NCBI GenBank assembly: GCA_014529385.2
Contig: CM043958.1
Coordinates: 74,831,169 to 74,895,168, forward strand
DNA length: 64,000 nt
Origin: Adiantum capillus-veneris
Taxonomy: Eukaryota; Streptophyta; Polypodiopsida; Polypodiales; Pteridaceae
Reading direction: 5' to 3'
Position numbers and translations under genes: made by a program
Notes under the pieces: generated by a model
The model's database searches: none
What the model was told of the DNA's origin: nothing
What the model saw: the letters and a program-made list of their open reading frames with translations, nothing else
Shown: positions 34,065 to 44,757 of the stretch, one piece after another
Numbering within the stretch: the first letter of the stretch is position 1
Layout: each line of letters begins with the position of its first letter

Positions 34065-34600
34065 TGAGGGAATTTTAACTAAGTTGACATCAATTAACCG
34101 GAGCTGCTAAATATTGAAGCCTTACAAATGCACATCGAAGATGAATATGAAGAAATAGAGAAAATTGGAGTTAACATTTTTCACATTTTCCCAAAATGGC
34201 CATGCATTTTAATTTCTTGATTTATTTAGCCATTAAAATAATTACATGTTACAAGCTCAGTGAGAGTTCCAAGATGTAGAGAATAGGTTAGTTAATGTGC
34301 CTAGGTGGCAGATACAATAAGTTGTGTAACCTCAAAGGTCTTGGGCACCCAGACATTGCACATTTTAAACCTTATGGCTAAGGTATAAAAGCCAACTTTT
34401 GTAAGGGTTTTGTAAGTTTTGGATAATGAAGGTGAGCGTATGCTACAATATAGTTTTGTGATCTCTCTTTTGGTTATTTTCATCGTGTCTCCCTCGTGCG
34501 GTGTTGCATTGCAAATCCAAGCATACCAACACGCTCGCAAGTAAGAGCTCTCTCTTTCTATGTAAGTTTCTCGTGATGAAGTTGTGGTTTTAGTTGTGTC
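34065..34600 (+). repeat. Possible degraded LTR (3' end of R1)
   Basis: Follows the purine run at 34053-34064 and opens TGAGGGAATTTTAAC. A TATAAAA box lies at 34384-34390, about 320 nt inside, followed by a leader-like CT-rich stretch. No matching copy was found elsewhere in the window, so the right boundary is only a guess. Confidence 0.35.
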
Positions 34601-34699
34601 CATCTATGAGCTATTTTTGTTCCTTATGCACCATACACACCTCCAAATTGGTTTTTGACCATAGGAATAGATAGAGCACGTCCTAAGGAAGCTATAGAG

Positions 34700-35212
34700 T
34701 GCTTCAAAGGCCAAAATTGACTTGCCCAAAATATGTTGTTTATCTTAGGGGTGATTTTTTCCAAGTGTCAAAAATGACTTTAGAGCACATGAGGTTAATG
34801 GGGATACTCTGCACATTCTACATATCAAGTTTTGTTGCATTTAGAGCAATGTAGCTACATGAAATCAACATGTTAGAGGCTTGCGATAAACATGATATTT
34901 ATCTTAGGTGTGTGATTTTTCTTGATTGTCAAAAATGACTTTTGAGCACATGAGGTTGATGAGAATACTCTGCACATTCTACATACAAGTTTCCTTGCAT
35001 TTGGAGCACTGTATCTACATGAAATCAATGTATTAGGCTTGGGGTAAACATGTTGTTTATCTTAGGTGCAATTTTTTCCAAGCGTCAAAAATGACTTTTG
35101 AGCATGTGGAGATGTTGAGCATACTCTGGAAATTCTAGGTAGTAAATTTTATTACATTCAAATCATCGTAGCTATACAAATTCATCCGGTTAAGCTTGCG
35201 ATAACAAAAGTA
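34700..35212. repeat. Tandem repeat, ~159-bp unit, three copies
   Basis: The phrase TATCTTAGG recurs at 34741, 34900 and 35058 (spacing 159 and 158). Each copy continues with TGTCAAAAATGACTTTTGAGCA-like sequence (shorter form CAAAAATGACTT) and ATACTCTG..AAATTCTA/CACATTCTACAT. The third copy is the most diverged. It abuts the kinase pseudogene. Confidence 0.85.
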
Positions 35213-36681
35213 TCTTTTGATGTTTGAACCACATGTGAGATTTCCGGTGGGCTTAACAAGTGGGGGCACATAACCACCACGAGCGGGTGGAAGAGGAGGG
35301 GCAATGTCCATTGCCAGGCGATCTAGGTGAGAGCACAATAAAACTGGGTTTTTTGAGAAATTAGCTATCTCTTATAGCCTCCATACACCAATCGGGTCAG
35401 CTACATCCCATGTATCACATTTTATGTATGTGGTTCTCACTTTGCTAGCATCAATATGGTGAGGCTTGGAAGTCGACCGACAAGAATATACATCCGTGGC
35501 TTGAGAAAAGGGAGGAGGGTTGGTGGAGATGCACTCGGGGGAAGCCCAAGGGTAGTCTTGAATGTGATTATTTTGACACTCCAAAGATAGATTGGCTGAC
35601 TTTGGAAATGTCTTTGGAGTTGAGAACAAGCTAGAGGTGCCCCAACCTGTAATGCCACAATAAGCACTCTTGTCAGCAAAATGCAACATAATGTTACAAG
35701 AGTGAAGGTCATTGTGCAAAAAGTCATGGTGATGTAAGTACAAAGTTTGTAGAAGAGGATTGACAATGTGTAAAATATTTTCTTAGAAGTGCTCTATGCT
35801 ACCAGGAGAAACTCCTTGATGGAAAGCTTGCTTCCATCAGAGTGACATGCTTGTATCCATTACTCCACGTGGTTGCCATTCTAGTATTTGAAAATAAGCA
35901 TTGTCCATGGGGAGTGTTGCATGATGTCAAGTCGTAGAATCATGCCTCGGTGCTGGATATTTAAATCTGTGACTTCTTTCATGGCTTTCTCTGATATAGT
36001 AGGCCCATGTGGCTAGATATTTAATACTTTAGCTGCATAAACTGGGTCTGAGAAGGTAGGATGTAGTACACGAACTTGCTTCACCTACGTCTGTCTGTCT
36101 TCTCTATGTTGGGGTGTTTGCAAGTGGAAAACATGATGATCCTATAGGAGATGAAACACTAGTGGATCATAGATTTTTCTAACACTCCACCACTTATGCA
36201 GATGTATGCTATGTAGCAATGATGGTAGGTTGATCAATAGTTGTTGCTACTGGCTCAGTATTCAGCTCGGTAGGATCGGCCACTCTTTGTCTTTTTCTAG
36301 GGCCTTTTAGCTTGCATTTTCCTTTCATTTTTTCATGAAATTGATGGAACAATTGCATCCTTTCACGTACTAGAGAGAGAGAGAGTGGACTTCAAGGTTT
36401 TGTAAGGTATCAAAAGCAACCAAGATTTGTCCCCAAGTTTGCTTGACAAGTCCTCAAATTTAATCGTTAGTGAAAATTGCAATGTCAAATGATACTGTGG
36501 GTAATGATTTCTCTAATTGCTCAAAGCAATGTTTTGTCAAAGTACTAACAAAATCATTCAATAAAGGTTCTGGAGTTTCAAAACATTGTTGTAATTTCTT
36601 CTCTTCAACACTATGTAGATAATGAACAATAGCTTGATTGGAGGATTTGTGATGTGCTCATGGTAGCTTTGTCTTTGACAT
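35213..36681 (-). pseudogene. Protein kinase pseudogene
   Basis: Read on the minus strand. A possible start at 36681 (MSKTKLP) opens about 190 codons of non-kinase sequence with a basic KLKGPRKRQR patch that could be nuclear-targeting. The kinase N-lobe lies at about 36080-35780, with VYAAKVL (the ATP-binding Lys of the VAIK motif) and EKAMKEVTDL (helix-C Glu). After a frameshift near 35745 the C-lobe has LHNDLHSCNIML (catalytic loop, HxDLxxxN), GITGWG in place of DFG, YPWASPEC (APE-like) and FSQATDVYS (the D of subdomain IX). A Pro-rich tail (APPLPPARGGYVPP) continues in phase past a TAA at 35372. Stops include CAA-to-TAA and CGA-to-TGA types. The loss of DFG suggests it was inactive or has decayed. 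The subfamily cannot be named. Confidence 0.8.
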
Positions 36682-36699
36682 GGCTGATAGACTTATTAA

Positions 36700-37130
36700 G
36701 ACACATTAAGCTAATAGACTTAAAGTTAACGATTTTTTGATAGACATAAAGTTGAATATTTAGACACATTAAGCTAAGACTTAAAGTTAAAGATTTGTTG
36801 CACCAAATGAAATATATAAAATTTTTAACAAATATGATGTTTGAATAAGAAATTATTATTAATAAACGTACAATCAGTTTATCTCTAGTGCAGTGGAAGA
36901 TAAAATTTTCAAAAAATGATCACTAGAAGTTTATGCTGCTATGTAAAAGTAGCCCAAATGTGTGAGTTAACAACTCTAACACAAGAGTGGACACTACTAG
37001 ACACAAAACACTATAATTTTATGTCATGTAAAAGTATTCCACTAGACTACTAAAAGTGTACGTTACGTAAAAGTAGCCCAACTGTGTGAGCTAATAACTC
37101 TAACACAAGAGTGGACCTACTATTTAAATG
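36700..37130. repeat. Short direct repeats in AT-rich DNA
   Basis: ACACATTAAGCTAA recurs at 36701 and 36764 within ~60-bp copies. GTAAAAGTAGCCCAA recurs at 36943 and 37077 within ~55-bp copies that include AACTCTAACACAAGAGTGGA (period 134). Confidence 0.75.
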
Positions 37131-38690
37131 ATTGAAAGATTGAACAACCAACCTGGTCCCTATTGAAGTGTGAGAACAAAGTCTCTAATGGCAACGCAAC
37201 AGTCAACCCATTAATCAACACATCTAGAAAAATCTATATCTCATAGTAGCAAGTACCACACAGAGTGTATATTTTTGCTCATCTATTGTGAGTAGCAGAG
37301 AGTGATGAAAACAGAAACAAAGATTCAACTTAGTACTTACTATTTGTTACTATTGTTTAGGTGAGTTGGATATGAAAACAAAAGCATAAACATTATAGTG
37401 CAAATAGAATAAAGACATTGATACATTTGTAGTAGATGAAGAGAAAGTTAAACTTAATTCTTCACTCTTTAAATGCAGCAATGTGTATACTTTATTTGTA
37501 CTATAGTTCAGCTTTTTCTTTAACATATAAGGAAAACTAAACTAGTAGCCATATCCTAAATATGTCCATATTTTCTATCAACTTCTAAAGTGTGAAAAAA
37601 CTCTCATATACAACATGAAGTGACAAACTCCTACCTCCTCTTTGTAGTGCAAGGAGGGAGCCTTTACACAACATGAATCCCTATGACTCTCTCTAGAGTG
37701 TGAGTGATAGATCTACACAACCACAAGACAAAGTGCTAGTGTCTATATATTCTAGGAGTGTAACTTGTAAGTATACAAAACCTCGACATACTCGTATGTA
37801 CTTGTGTGCAAGGGAAACCTCTAGCACAACATCAATTACCCAAAAAAATTTGTTAAAAAATTTATTGCTAAATAAATTTTATCTGATGTCTTTTCTCTAG
37901 TGACTTTTCACCTCAAAGCACTGTGAGGCCTTTCAATTAAAGACATGTATATATTAAATAGTCTTTGATCAAAGAGATATTCAATCAAAGGAATGCTTCA
38001 ATCATACGTCTTATATGGTATTATTCAAAAAACAATGTATAATCCAAATAATATGTATAATTTTCATTATATAGCCGTATATATGCAACCTAGAACATAT
38101 GCAGCTCAAGACAAGGACAAGGAGGATTATGATAGGTAAAAAAATTTATGTTCTCTTTAAATGTCGCACAAAAAACACTCATATATTTTATATAAGAATT
38201 ATTTAAAAAATTGGTTTTTTCTATAATTTTTTCAAGTATTGTTCTTTTTTGCCTAAATTTATGAGTTGTAGTTTGAGAGTAAACTTTAAAAAAAAATAAA
38301 AAACAAATGATATTTCATATGTTCTATGAAGGTCAAAAATAAAGATGCTCATTTGGGCCACCCAATTTAAGCCATATAGCAGTGATAGTTGCGGAGATAT
38401 TGTCCCACACCTATTATCATGCATATTATTGAGAAATTAACCATTACCGCATTTATTCACACTCTTATTACCGCACATGCAAAATTTCTCTCTTTCTTTC
38501 ATTTTTAAATCGTGGAAATACTAACAAATATGGAGTTTTTCTCTTATAGTGCTTGTTGCATTCTATTTGTATGTGTTTTATTAGTAATTGTTTAGCGTCA
38601 AGCTTGAATTTGGCATTTCCAAGCTCAATTGGGGCTTCAAAAGGTTTCAATTCTAAAATATACCTGACTTGACAAATCATGTGTGCTGCC
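37131..38690. other. No gene recognised
   Basis: AT-rich DNA. An open stretch on the minus strand at 38468-38680 is Lys-rich but shows no motif. I see no element boundary. Confidence 0.5.
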
Positions 38691-40325
38691 TACAAACTCT
38701 GTGAAAAGCTCACCAGCTGCCAGCACAGAAGAAGACCATAAGGCAAAAGTTACAAGAGCTTCCACTATACCAACTAGAGGAAGAGTTTCTTTGAGTAGCT
38801 AAAATGACATATAATGGGGAGACTCAACTGAACAAGCACCATGTCACCAATATTTCATGGAAGGTTCAAAAGTCCCGATATAGCCAAGCAGTCAAGCTCC
38901 AGCTACTCCCAAAGGAAATCTATGATGTATCTCTAGCTTGAGAGGTTAGAGAATCAAACCAAAGATTAGGTATTCCTAGGCTTCTATGAGATGGAACCAT
39001 GTAGAGTAGATCTCCAAAGGAACACGAGCTTCTAAGCTCTATTTAAGAAGATGGCACTACTTGCATCATTGAATTCAACAAGCAATCCATTGACTCTACC
39101 GAGCAAGCCACTAAAATGAACATAACAAAGGACACAGTGACAAAGGCATTGAAGTTGCCAAAAAAGTCAAAAGCAAAGAAGAGAACAAGAGTCTTTACCA
39201 AAAACAATGCCGTAGCTAGCTCCATTGATAGGATCCACAAGCCAACATAAGATTCTACAAGGCTCTACCACCAGCATTTCTACTTTTCAGCTAGAGGCCA
39301 CCAAGATATACTACCCCAGTCATGTTGTAGATTTTGCATTTACTACATCTCTAAAGATGTGGCTAAAAATGCCAATTAATCATGCTTCCTATGTGCTCAA
39401 CACACTGAAAATCACCAGGAAGTGCAGTGGAATTTCATACTCGGGATCTCCCAAAGTCCTCACGCAAATAGCCTAGCATGCTATAAATATGGCTGGTAAC
39501 CTCCCACCTAGCTAAGATTAGAATCCATGGCTAATAGACAGGGTGAAGAATGATGAGGAGGAAGAAGATGAATTGGAATCTATTACATATCCTATCACAA
39601 GATTTAAAAAAAGTTGATGCAACCCTTTGATGATGAGGAGGAAGAAAGTGATGAAGGTCCAATGGACAAAACAAAACTTGAATACTAGCCACCTATGGAT
39701 AGAGCAAAAGAGGCTCAAGAACCCTCCGATACAAAAGAAGAGATAAAGAGAGCTACCAAGGGCAAATAGAAGGTACACAAGCAAAGATCCAAGCACATCA
39801 AGGAACCACCATCATTCATCAAAGAAGAGCTTGCCCAAAGAGCCGCAAGACTAGAATGAGAAAATGAATATTTTGAGAGATAAAGGGGCCTACAAGGAGA
39901 CTATGAAGAGTATTGGAAACCAATCGCATGAAAGATTTACACCAAAAATCCATTGTACCACCAAGATGAGGATCCTCTTGTGGATCTAGGATTTCTCTAT
40001 GGGAAAGAAGAAAGAGAAAGAATGTAGGAAGTGAATTTGACAAAGAAACAATCAAAGCCGGTATTGAGATGGAATGCACCACAACAACAGTGCCAATTCA
40101 CTCCACTACAACAAAAGCACTTTCCCCAATTCAAGAAGATCCCTATGAGAAGAACATGCCTGAGGAAGCATCAAAAGAGCCTCTAGCTACTAAATCAAAA
40201 GTGGTGCTAAAGAACAATCTAAAGGCTAGGTAAAAGAAGATATAGAAGATTATACAACAGACATGGCTCCAAAGGAGATCAAAGAAGACACAAAGAAGGA
40301 GCCACCTGAGCATCCAAGAGAAAAT
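38691..40325 (+). pseudogene. Old LTR-element relic R2, internal part
   Basis: A purine-rich plus strand with short Lys/Glu-rich frames similar in composition to R1. A frame near 39640-39960 reads EEEESDEGPMDK, then KEPPSFIKEELAQRAARLE, and later YWKPIA and DEDPLVDLGFLYGKEER, with several stops. No named domain was found. It ends at the purine-rich AAGAGAAAA before a TGTAAGG start at 40326, as the 3' end of an internal region would. Confidence 0.35.
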
Positions 40326-43077
40326 TGTAAGGTTTCCATCTTTCTAGCTGCAGGGAAATGAACTCAAAACTTTAGAAGAAAGAATTGGGCATACAAACAC
40401 GTAGAACACATACAAGCAGTTAAAATTGGTATTTTTAAAATCTTAAGCACAACAAACCTATAGCTAGGAACTTTCAGAACTGAATTCGGATAAAAACTAA
40501 CACCGCTATCCTCTCTGGAAGTTTTACTACCACTTTAAACTATAAAAATAATTGAATGTTTTTCAGTAATAATTAAAGCTAAAGACTTTACTAGATATTT
40601 ACAAGATATTTTAAAAAAAAAGCATAAAAATTCACCCAAAAATGGTAAAATTGACCAACCAAGTTCGGTAGGTTCTAGGGGGAGCCTCACTGACCTTCTA
40701 GGAACACATTTAGCAGTAGGTAGCACCATCTTGAGCCTGGGGACTGCTTGAGCTGCAAGCAACTGCCATTTTCAGTATGGGAGAGCCTGTGACTACGAGA
40801 AAAAACTATAAATAAGACCCTAGGCTTCTCATTTTCACTTAGACTCAAAGTCCTAGCCAGAAATCTCTTGTGCAAGAGAGATACTTCATGGAAATCATTA
40901 AGAGAGAAAACTCTAAGTGATTGAGGTAATTATACTAGTTTCAGTTAATTAGCAATTTATATCTAATTTTTTAGAATTAATCTATTAATTGAAGAAGATT
41001 AGATTATTCAATAGTACTAAACACTCTATTATACTATATGTATCTACTAGTTACTTAATTTTTTTAAAGAGTAATAGTCTATTTAATTATTAACCCTAAT
41101 TAGGACTAAAATTGATCAATTTTAGTCTTAATTGATGGAAACTATATTAATTAAGCTTAGTTAACTCTAAGATAATTATCAAAGCTTAATTATATTATTA
41201 TCAAGCTAAAAACATTATATCATAATATTTTTATTAATTTTTATAATTAATAAGGCAAAAGTTAACTATTTTTATTCATAAAATTAATGGGGAACTTAGT
41301 AAGTCAATTTAAAAAATCACAACTTATTGTCAAAATTAGTAAACATCATTAGTAAGTCATTATAATTACCTCATCAGTAGAAAATTAACCTACCTATTTA
41401 ATTAAGCTAAACTTGACTAATTTTAACTATAAATTAAAGATGGAAATTAGTTAATCAACTTATATAACTTTAAGATAGTGATTGGAGTTATTAAACATCA
41501 TTATTTAGATTATCAAAGTTAGTAAACATCATTTCTAAGTTAGTAAACTTAGATACCTTTAAGATAATTATCAAAGCTAGTAAACATCATTTCTAGGTCG
41601 TGATAGTTTCCTCATGAACATCAAATTAATCTAGCTATTTAAGTAGGCTAGAATTGACTAACTCTAGCTTTAAATTAAAGATGGAAATTAGTTAATCAAC
41701 TTAAAGAACTTTAAGATAATTATCAAATTTAATAAACATCATTAGTAAGTCATGACAATTACCTCATTAACAAAAAACTAATCTAGCTATTTAATTAAAA
41801 TAAAACTGACTAATTTTATTTGTAAATTAAAGATGAAGATTAGCTAATTTACTTAGATAAGATAATCATCAAATTTATTAGACATCATTAATAAACCATG
41901 ATAATTATCTCACAAAAAAACTTAATCTAGCTATTTAATTAAGTTAAAATTTTCTAATTATAGATGTACATAAACAAGGAGAATTAGCTAATCAAGTTAG
42001 ATAATTATAAGATACTTATTAGAGTTATTAAATGTCATTAGTAAGCTATAATAAATATCTTATGACCAAAAAATTAATCTAGATATTTGACTTAGCCAAA
42101 ATAAACTGATTTTAGCTGTAAATTAAAGGGGGAAATTATCTAACCAAGTTATGTAATTATAGGATACATATCAAAGTTAGTGACCATTATTAGTAAGCTG
42201 TAATAATTAGCTTTTGACCAAAAAGTTAATCTAGCTAATTACTCAAGCCAAAATAGATTGATTTTAGCTATAAATTAAAGGGAAATTTGCTAATCAAGTT
42301 AGATAATTATGAGATGATTATCAAAGTTAGTAAGCTGTGAGAATCATGCTATGACCAAAAAGCTAGTTTAGATAGTTATTTAAACCAAAATAGATTGATT
42401 TTAGTTGTATATTGAAATGAAAAATAGATAGCTAACTTGGATAATTACAAGGTAGTTATCAAAGTTAGGAAATATGATCATCTAGTTGTGATAATTATAT
42501 TAGTTTAAGTAGCTATAACTGATCAAAACCATATTCAAGCTAAAAGTTAATTATGATAAATAGAAATTATTGTCAAAAGTTTCCAGGAAAAATAATGGAA
42601 GTATAAAACATTGATGAGAAGCTGACAAAATTCAATCTTTATGAGATAATAAATCTAATATATATTAAGCAAAAAACAAGTAGATTTTTTCTTAATAAAG
42701 ATGGAGATATTAGAAAAAAGAAGCAAGAAAATTTATAAGAAAATTAAGGGATCTTAGAAACCCTTAGGAAGTCAAGATAAAATGTTCTACCTATATAAGA
42801 AAATAGGAAATTACTAGGTCAAGAAATTACCATCTAGGACTACAAATTTAATCTTAGTTCGGTAAAAAGAGAAATTAGATTGAATAAAAAGGTAAAGTCA
42901 AGTTTTTGGATGACTTACCTAATAAATAGACGTCCTTTTTTATAAGGATAGAAGTTATGGCACCAAAAAAGAGCCGAGCAAACCCTCAATCTGATGATGA
43001 GGGCAATATTCCTAAGAGGTCTAGAGCATCACACAATGATGAGGCCCGCGGGCCTAGAAGTAGACCTACGGATGAGC
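40326..43077 (+). repeat. R2 LTR-like region, truncated by Gypsy-A2
   Basis: Starts TGTAAGGTTTCC, like the composite element's LTRs (TGTAAGGTCTC). A TATAAATA box at 40807-40814 is followed by a transcribed-leader-like region, long AT-rich DNA with a tandem array, and then an ATG-opened basic frame beginning MAPKKSR (42957). The composite's LTRs have the same order: TGTAAGG, TATA, AT-rich, MAPVKR frame. The right end is lost at the junction with Gypsy-A2 at about 43078, so LTR status is inferred from layout, not from a matching pair. Confidence 0.5.
41290..42490. repeat. AT-rich tandem array, ~150-bp unit, about seven copies
   Basis: The phrase AGTAAACATCATTAGTAAG or a close variant recurs at about 41340, 41580, 41735, 41880, 42033, 42183 and 42330, mostly every 145-155 bp. 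Each copy also has a CTAATTTTAGCTGTAAATTAA block and a GATAATTATCAAAG block. A pair of shorter-spaced copies lies near 41495-41530. Confidence 0.8.
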
Positions 43078-43286
43078 TAGAGGTAATAAAAGGATGGCCT
43101 AATCCAAGGAATCTTCTTGAACTAAAAAGCTTTATAGGTATGTGTGCATACTATAGACGCTTCATAGAAAGGTTATTACTAATTGCAGGACCATTACATG
43201 ACCTAACAAAGAAAAAAATTAGGTATACATGGTCTGCCAAGGAGAAAAATGCTTTCGAAAAGCTTTTAAAAAATCTTATCTCTTAA
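42957..43286 (+). pseudogene. Chimeric frame: LTR-encoded basic start fused to Gypsy RT thumb
   Basis: ATG at 42957 opens MAPKKSRANPQSDDEG, a basic/acidic segment of about 40 residues like the short frames in the composite LTRs. At about 43073-43078 it runs in phase into EVIKGWPNPRNLLELKSFIG and YYRRFIE, the RT thumb/connection of Gypsy-A2. The junction is at the phrase GCTAGAGGTAATAAAAGG, shared with Gypsy-A1 at 20330. The frame ends at a TAA (43284-43286) where the family has CAA. It is most simply a deletion joint, not a designed fusion. Confidence 0.7.
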
Positions 43287-44757
43287 CCTGTGCTTACACC
43301 GCCAGATCTCTCAAAGCCATTTGAGGTCCAATGTGACGCTTGTGGTGATTGCCTTGGAGCTGTTTTGCTTCATGAAGGGCATGCCATAGCTTATGAAAGT
43401 TTAAGGGTTGAACCTGCTGAGCAAGCTCTAGGCATATATGAAAAGGAACTCCTCACAGTTCTACATGCCTTTGACTCATGGAAGCACTATTTATTGGGGA
43501 CTCCTTTCATTCTGCGGGTGGATCACCAAAGCCTTAAGTACTTCATTATGCAAACCAAGCTCTCCGACAAACAAATGAGGTGGGAAAATTTCATTTTAAT
43601 ATTGCTCACATTGCTGGCAAGCATAATCAAGTAGCTGATGCACTCTCAAGACGACCGAGAGTGAATGCGGTTTCCATAGCAACTCACAATTATCTATCTT
43701 CCATGATAGATGAGTATGCTATTAATCCCGATTTTAGAGATGTGATTTTAGCCCTTGCATTAGGGAATAAGGAGGAACCATTTCCTTTACAAGATGGTTA
43801 TCTTCTCTATGATGGCAACACACTATGTGTTACCAACTCACTACGTGAGAAAGTAATGTATGAATCTCATGCTCCTCCTTATGCGGGACATAGAGGGATT
43901 CAGTCTACCCTAAAAGTGATTGAAACATATTTTTAATGGCCTACCATGAAAGCAAACATACAAGAGTATGTTTCTAGATTTGTGGTATGCCAAAAGATGA
44001 AGTTTGATAAAGGGAAGCAACCTGGATTGCTTCAACCTTTGCTAGTCCCTAATTCACCATGGAGAGCATATCCATGGATTTTATCTTTGGACTGCCTAAC
44101 TCTATCCATTAGAATAGGGGAATATGGATGATAGTAGACAGGTTTAGCAAACAAGCTCATTTTATACCTGTTAAAAAGATTATCAAAGCCCATCAAATGG
44201 TAACCCTCTTCATATCACAAATCTTCAAGTACTATGGCTTGCCAATGTCCATAGTGTCGGATAGAGATCCTAGAATGACAAGTAATTTCTAGAAGGGTCT
44301 CTTTTAGAATTTAGGGACAAGGCTAAATTTCTCTTCGGCCTATCACCGGCAAACAGATGGCCAAAGTGAATTAGCTAACCTAGCAATCCTTGATCTACTG
44401 AAAGCCTATGTAATGAAAGTAGATCAAACGTCCCAATGGGAGAAGTACTTACCCTTAGTGGAGTATGCCTATAATAACATTGTACATACTTCCACAGGAA
44501 AATCACCTTTCGAGGTAATTGAAGGTAGATCAAAAAGTCCCCTTCTACTTAAGGTAAACGAGAAGATCTTCATTGCAGATGAGTATAGCGGAGACCTCTA
44601 ATAATCTTTCCAAAAGATTAAGGATGCTATCTCTATCTCACAGCAAAGGCAAAAGGCTATTGTTGATAAGCACAAAAAAGCCCAAGCCTTAAAAGAAAAT
44701 CGGATTGGGTCTTTCTTAAATTTCCCAAGGCTCGATTAAGGCACACCACAGGCAAGA
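43287..44757 (+). pseudogene. pol: Gypsy-A2 RNase H and integrase (broken)
   Basis: RNase H: FEVQCDACGDCLGAVL (catalytic Asp), YEKELLTVLHAF (Glu), LRVDHQSLKYF (Asp), and after a frameshift near 43590 HIAGKHNQVADALSRRPRV. Integrase: HRGIQST finger region, FVVCQ with the first Cys of the pair replaced by Phe, VSDRDPRMTSNF, QTDGQSELAN, and VEYAYNNIVHTSTGKSPFEV. Stops at 43934, 44290 and 44598 and a frameshift near 44070 break it. It gives the uninterrupted reading across the site where Gypsy-A1 carries Copia-A2. Confidence 0.9.

Noticed and set aside
35213-36681. Functional kinase gene
   Set aside because: Several stops, a frameshift near 35745 and loss of the DFG motif.
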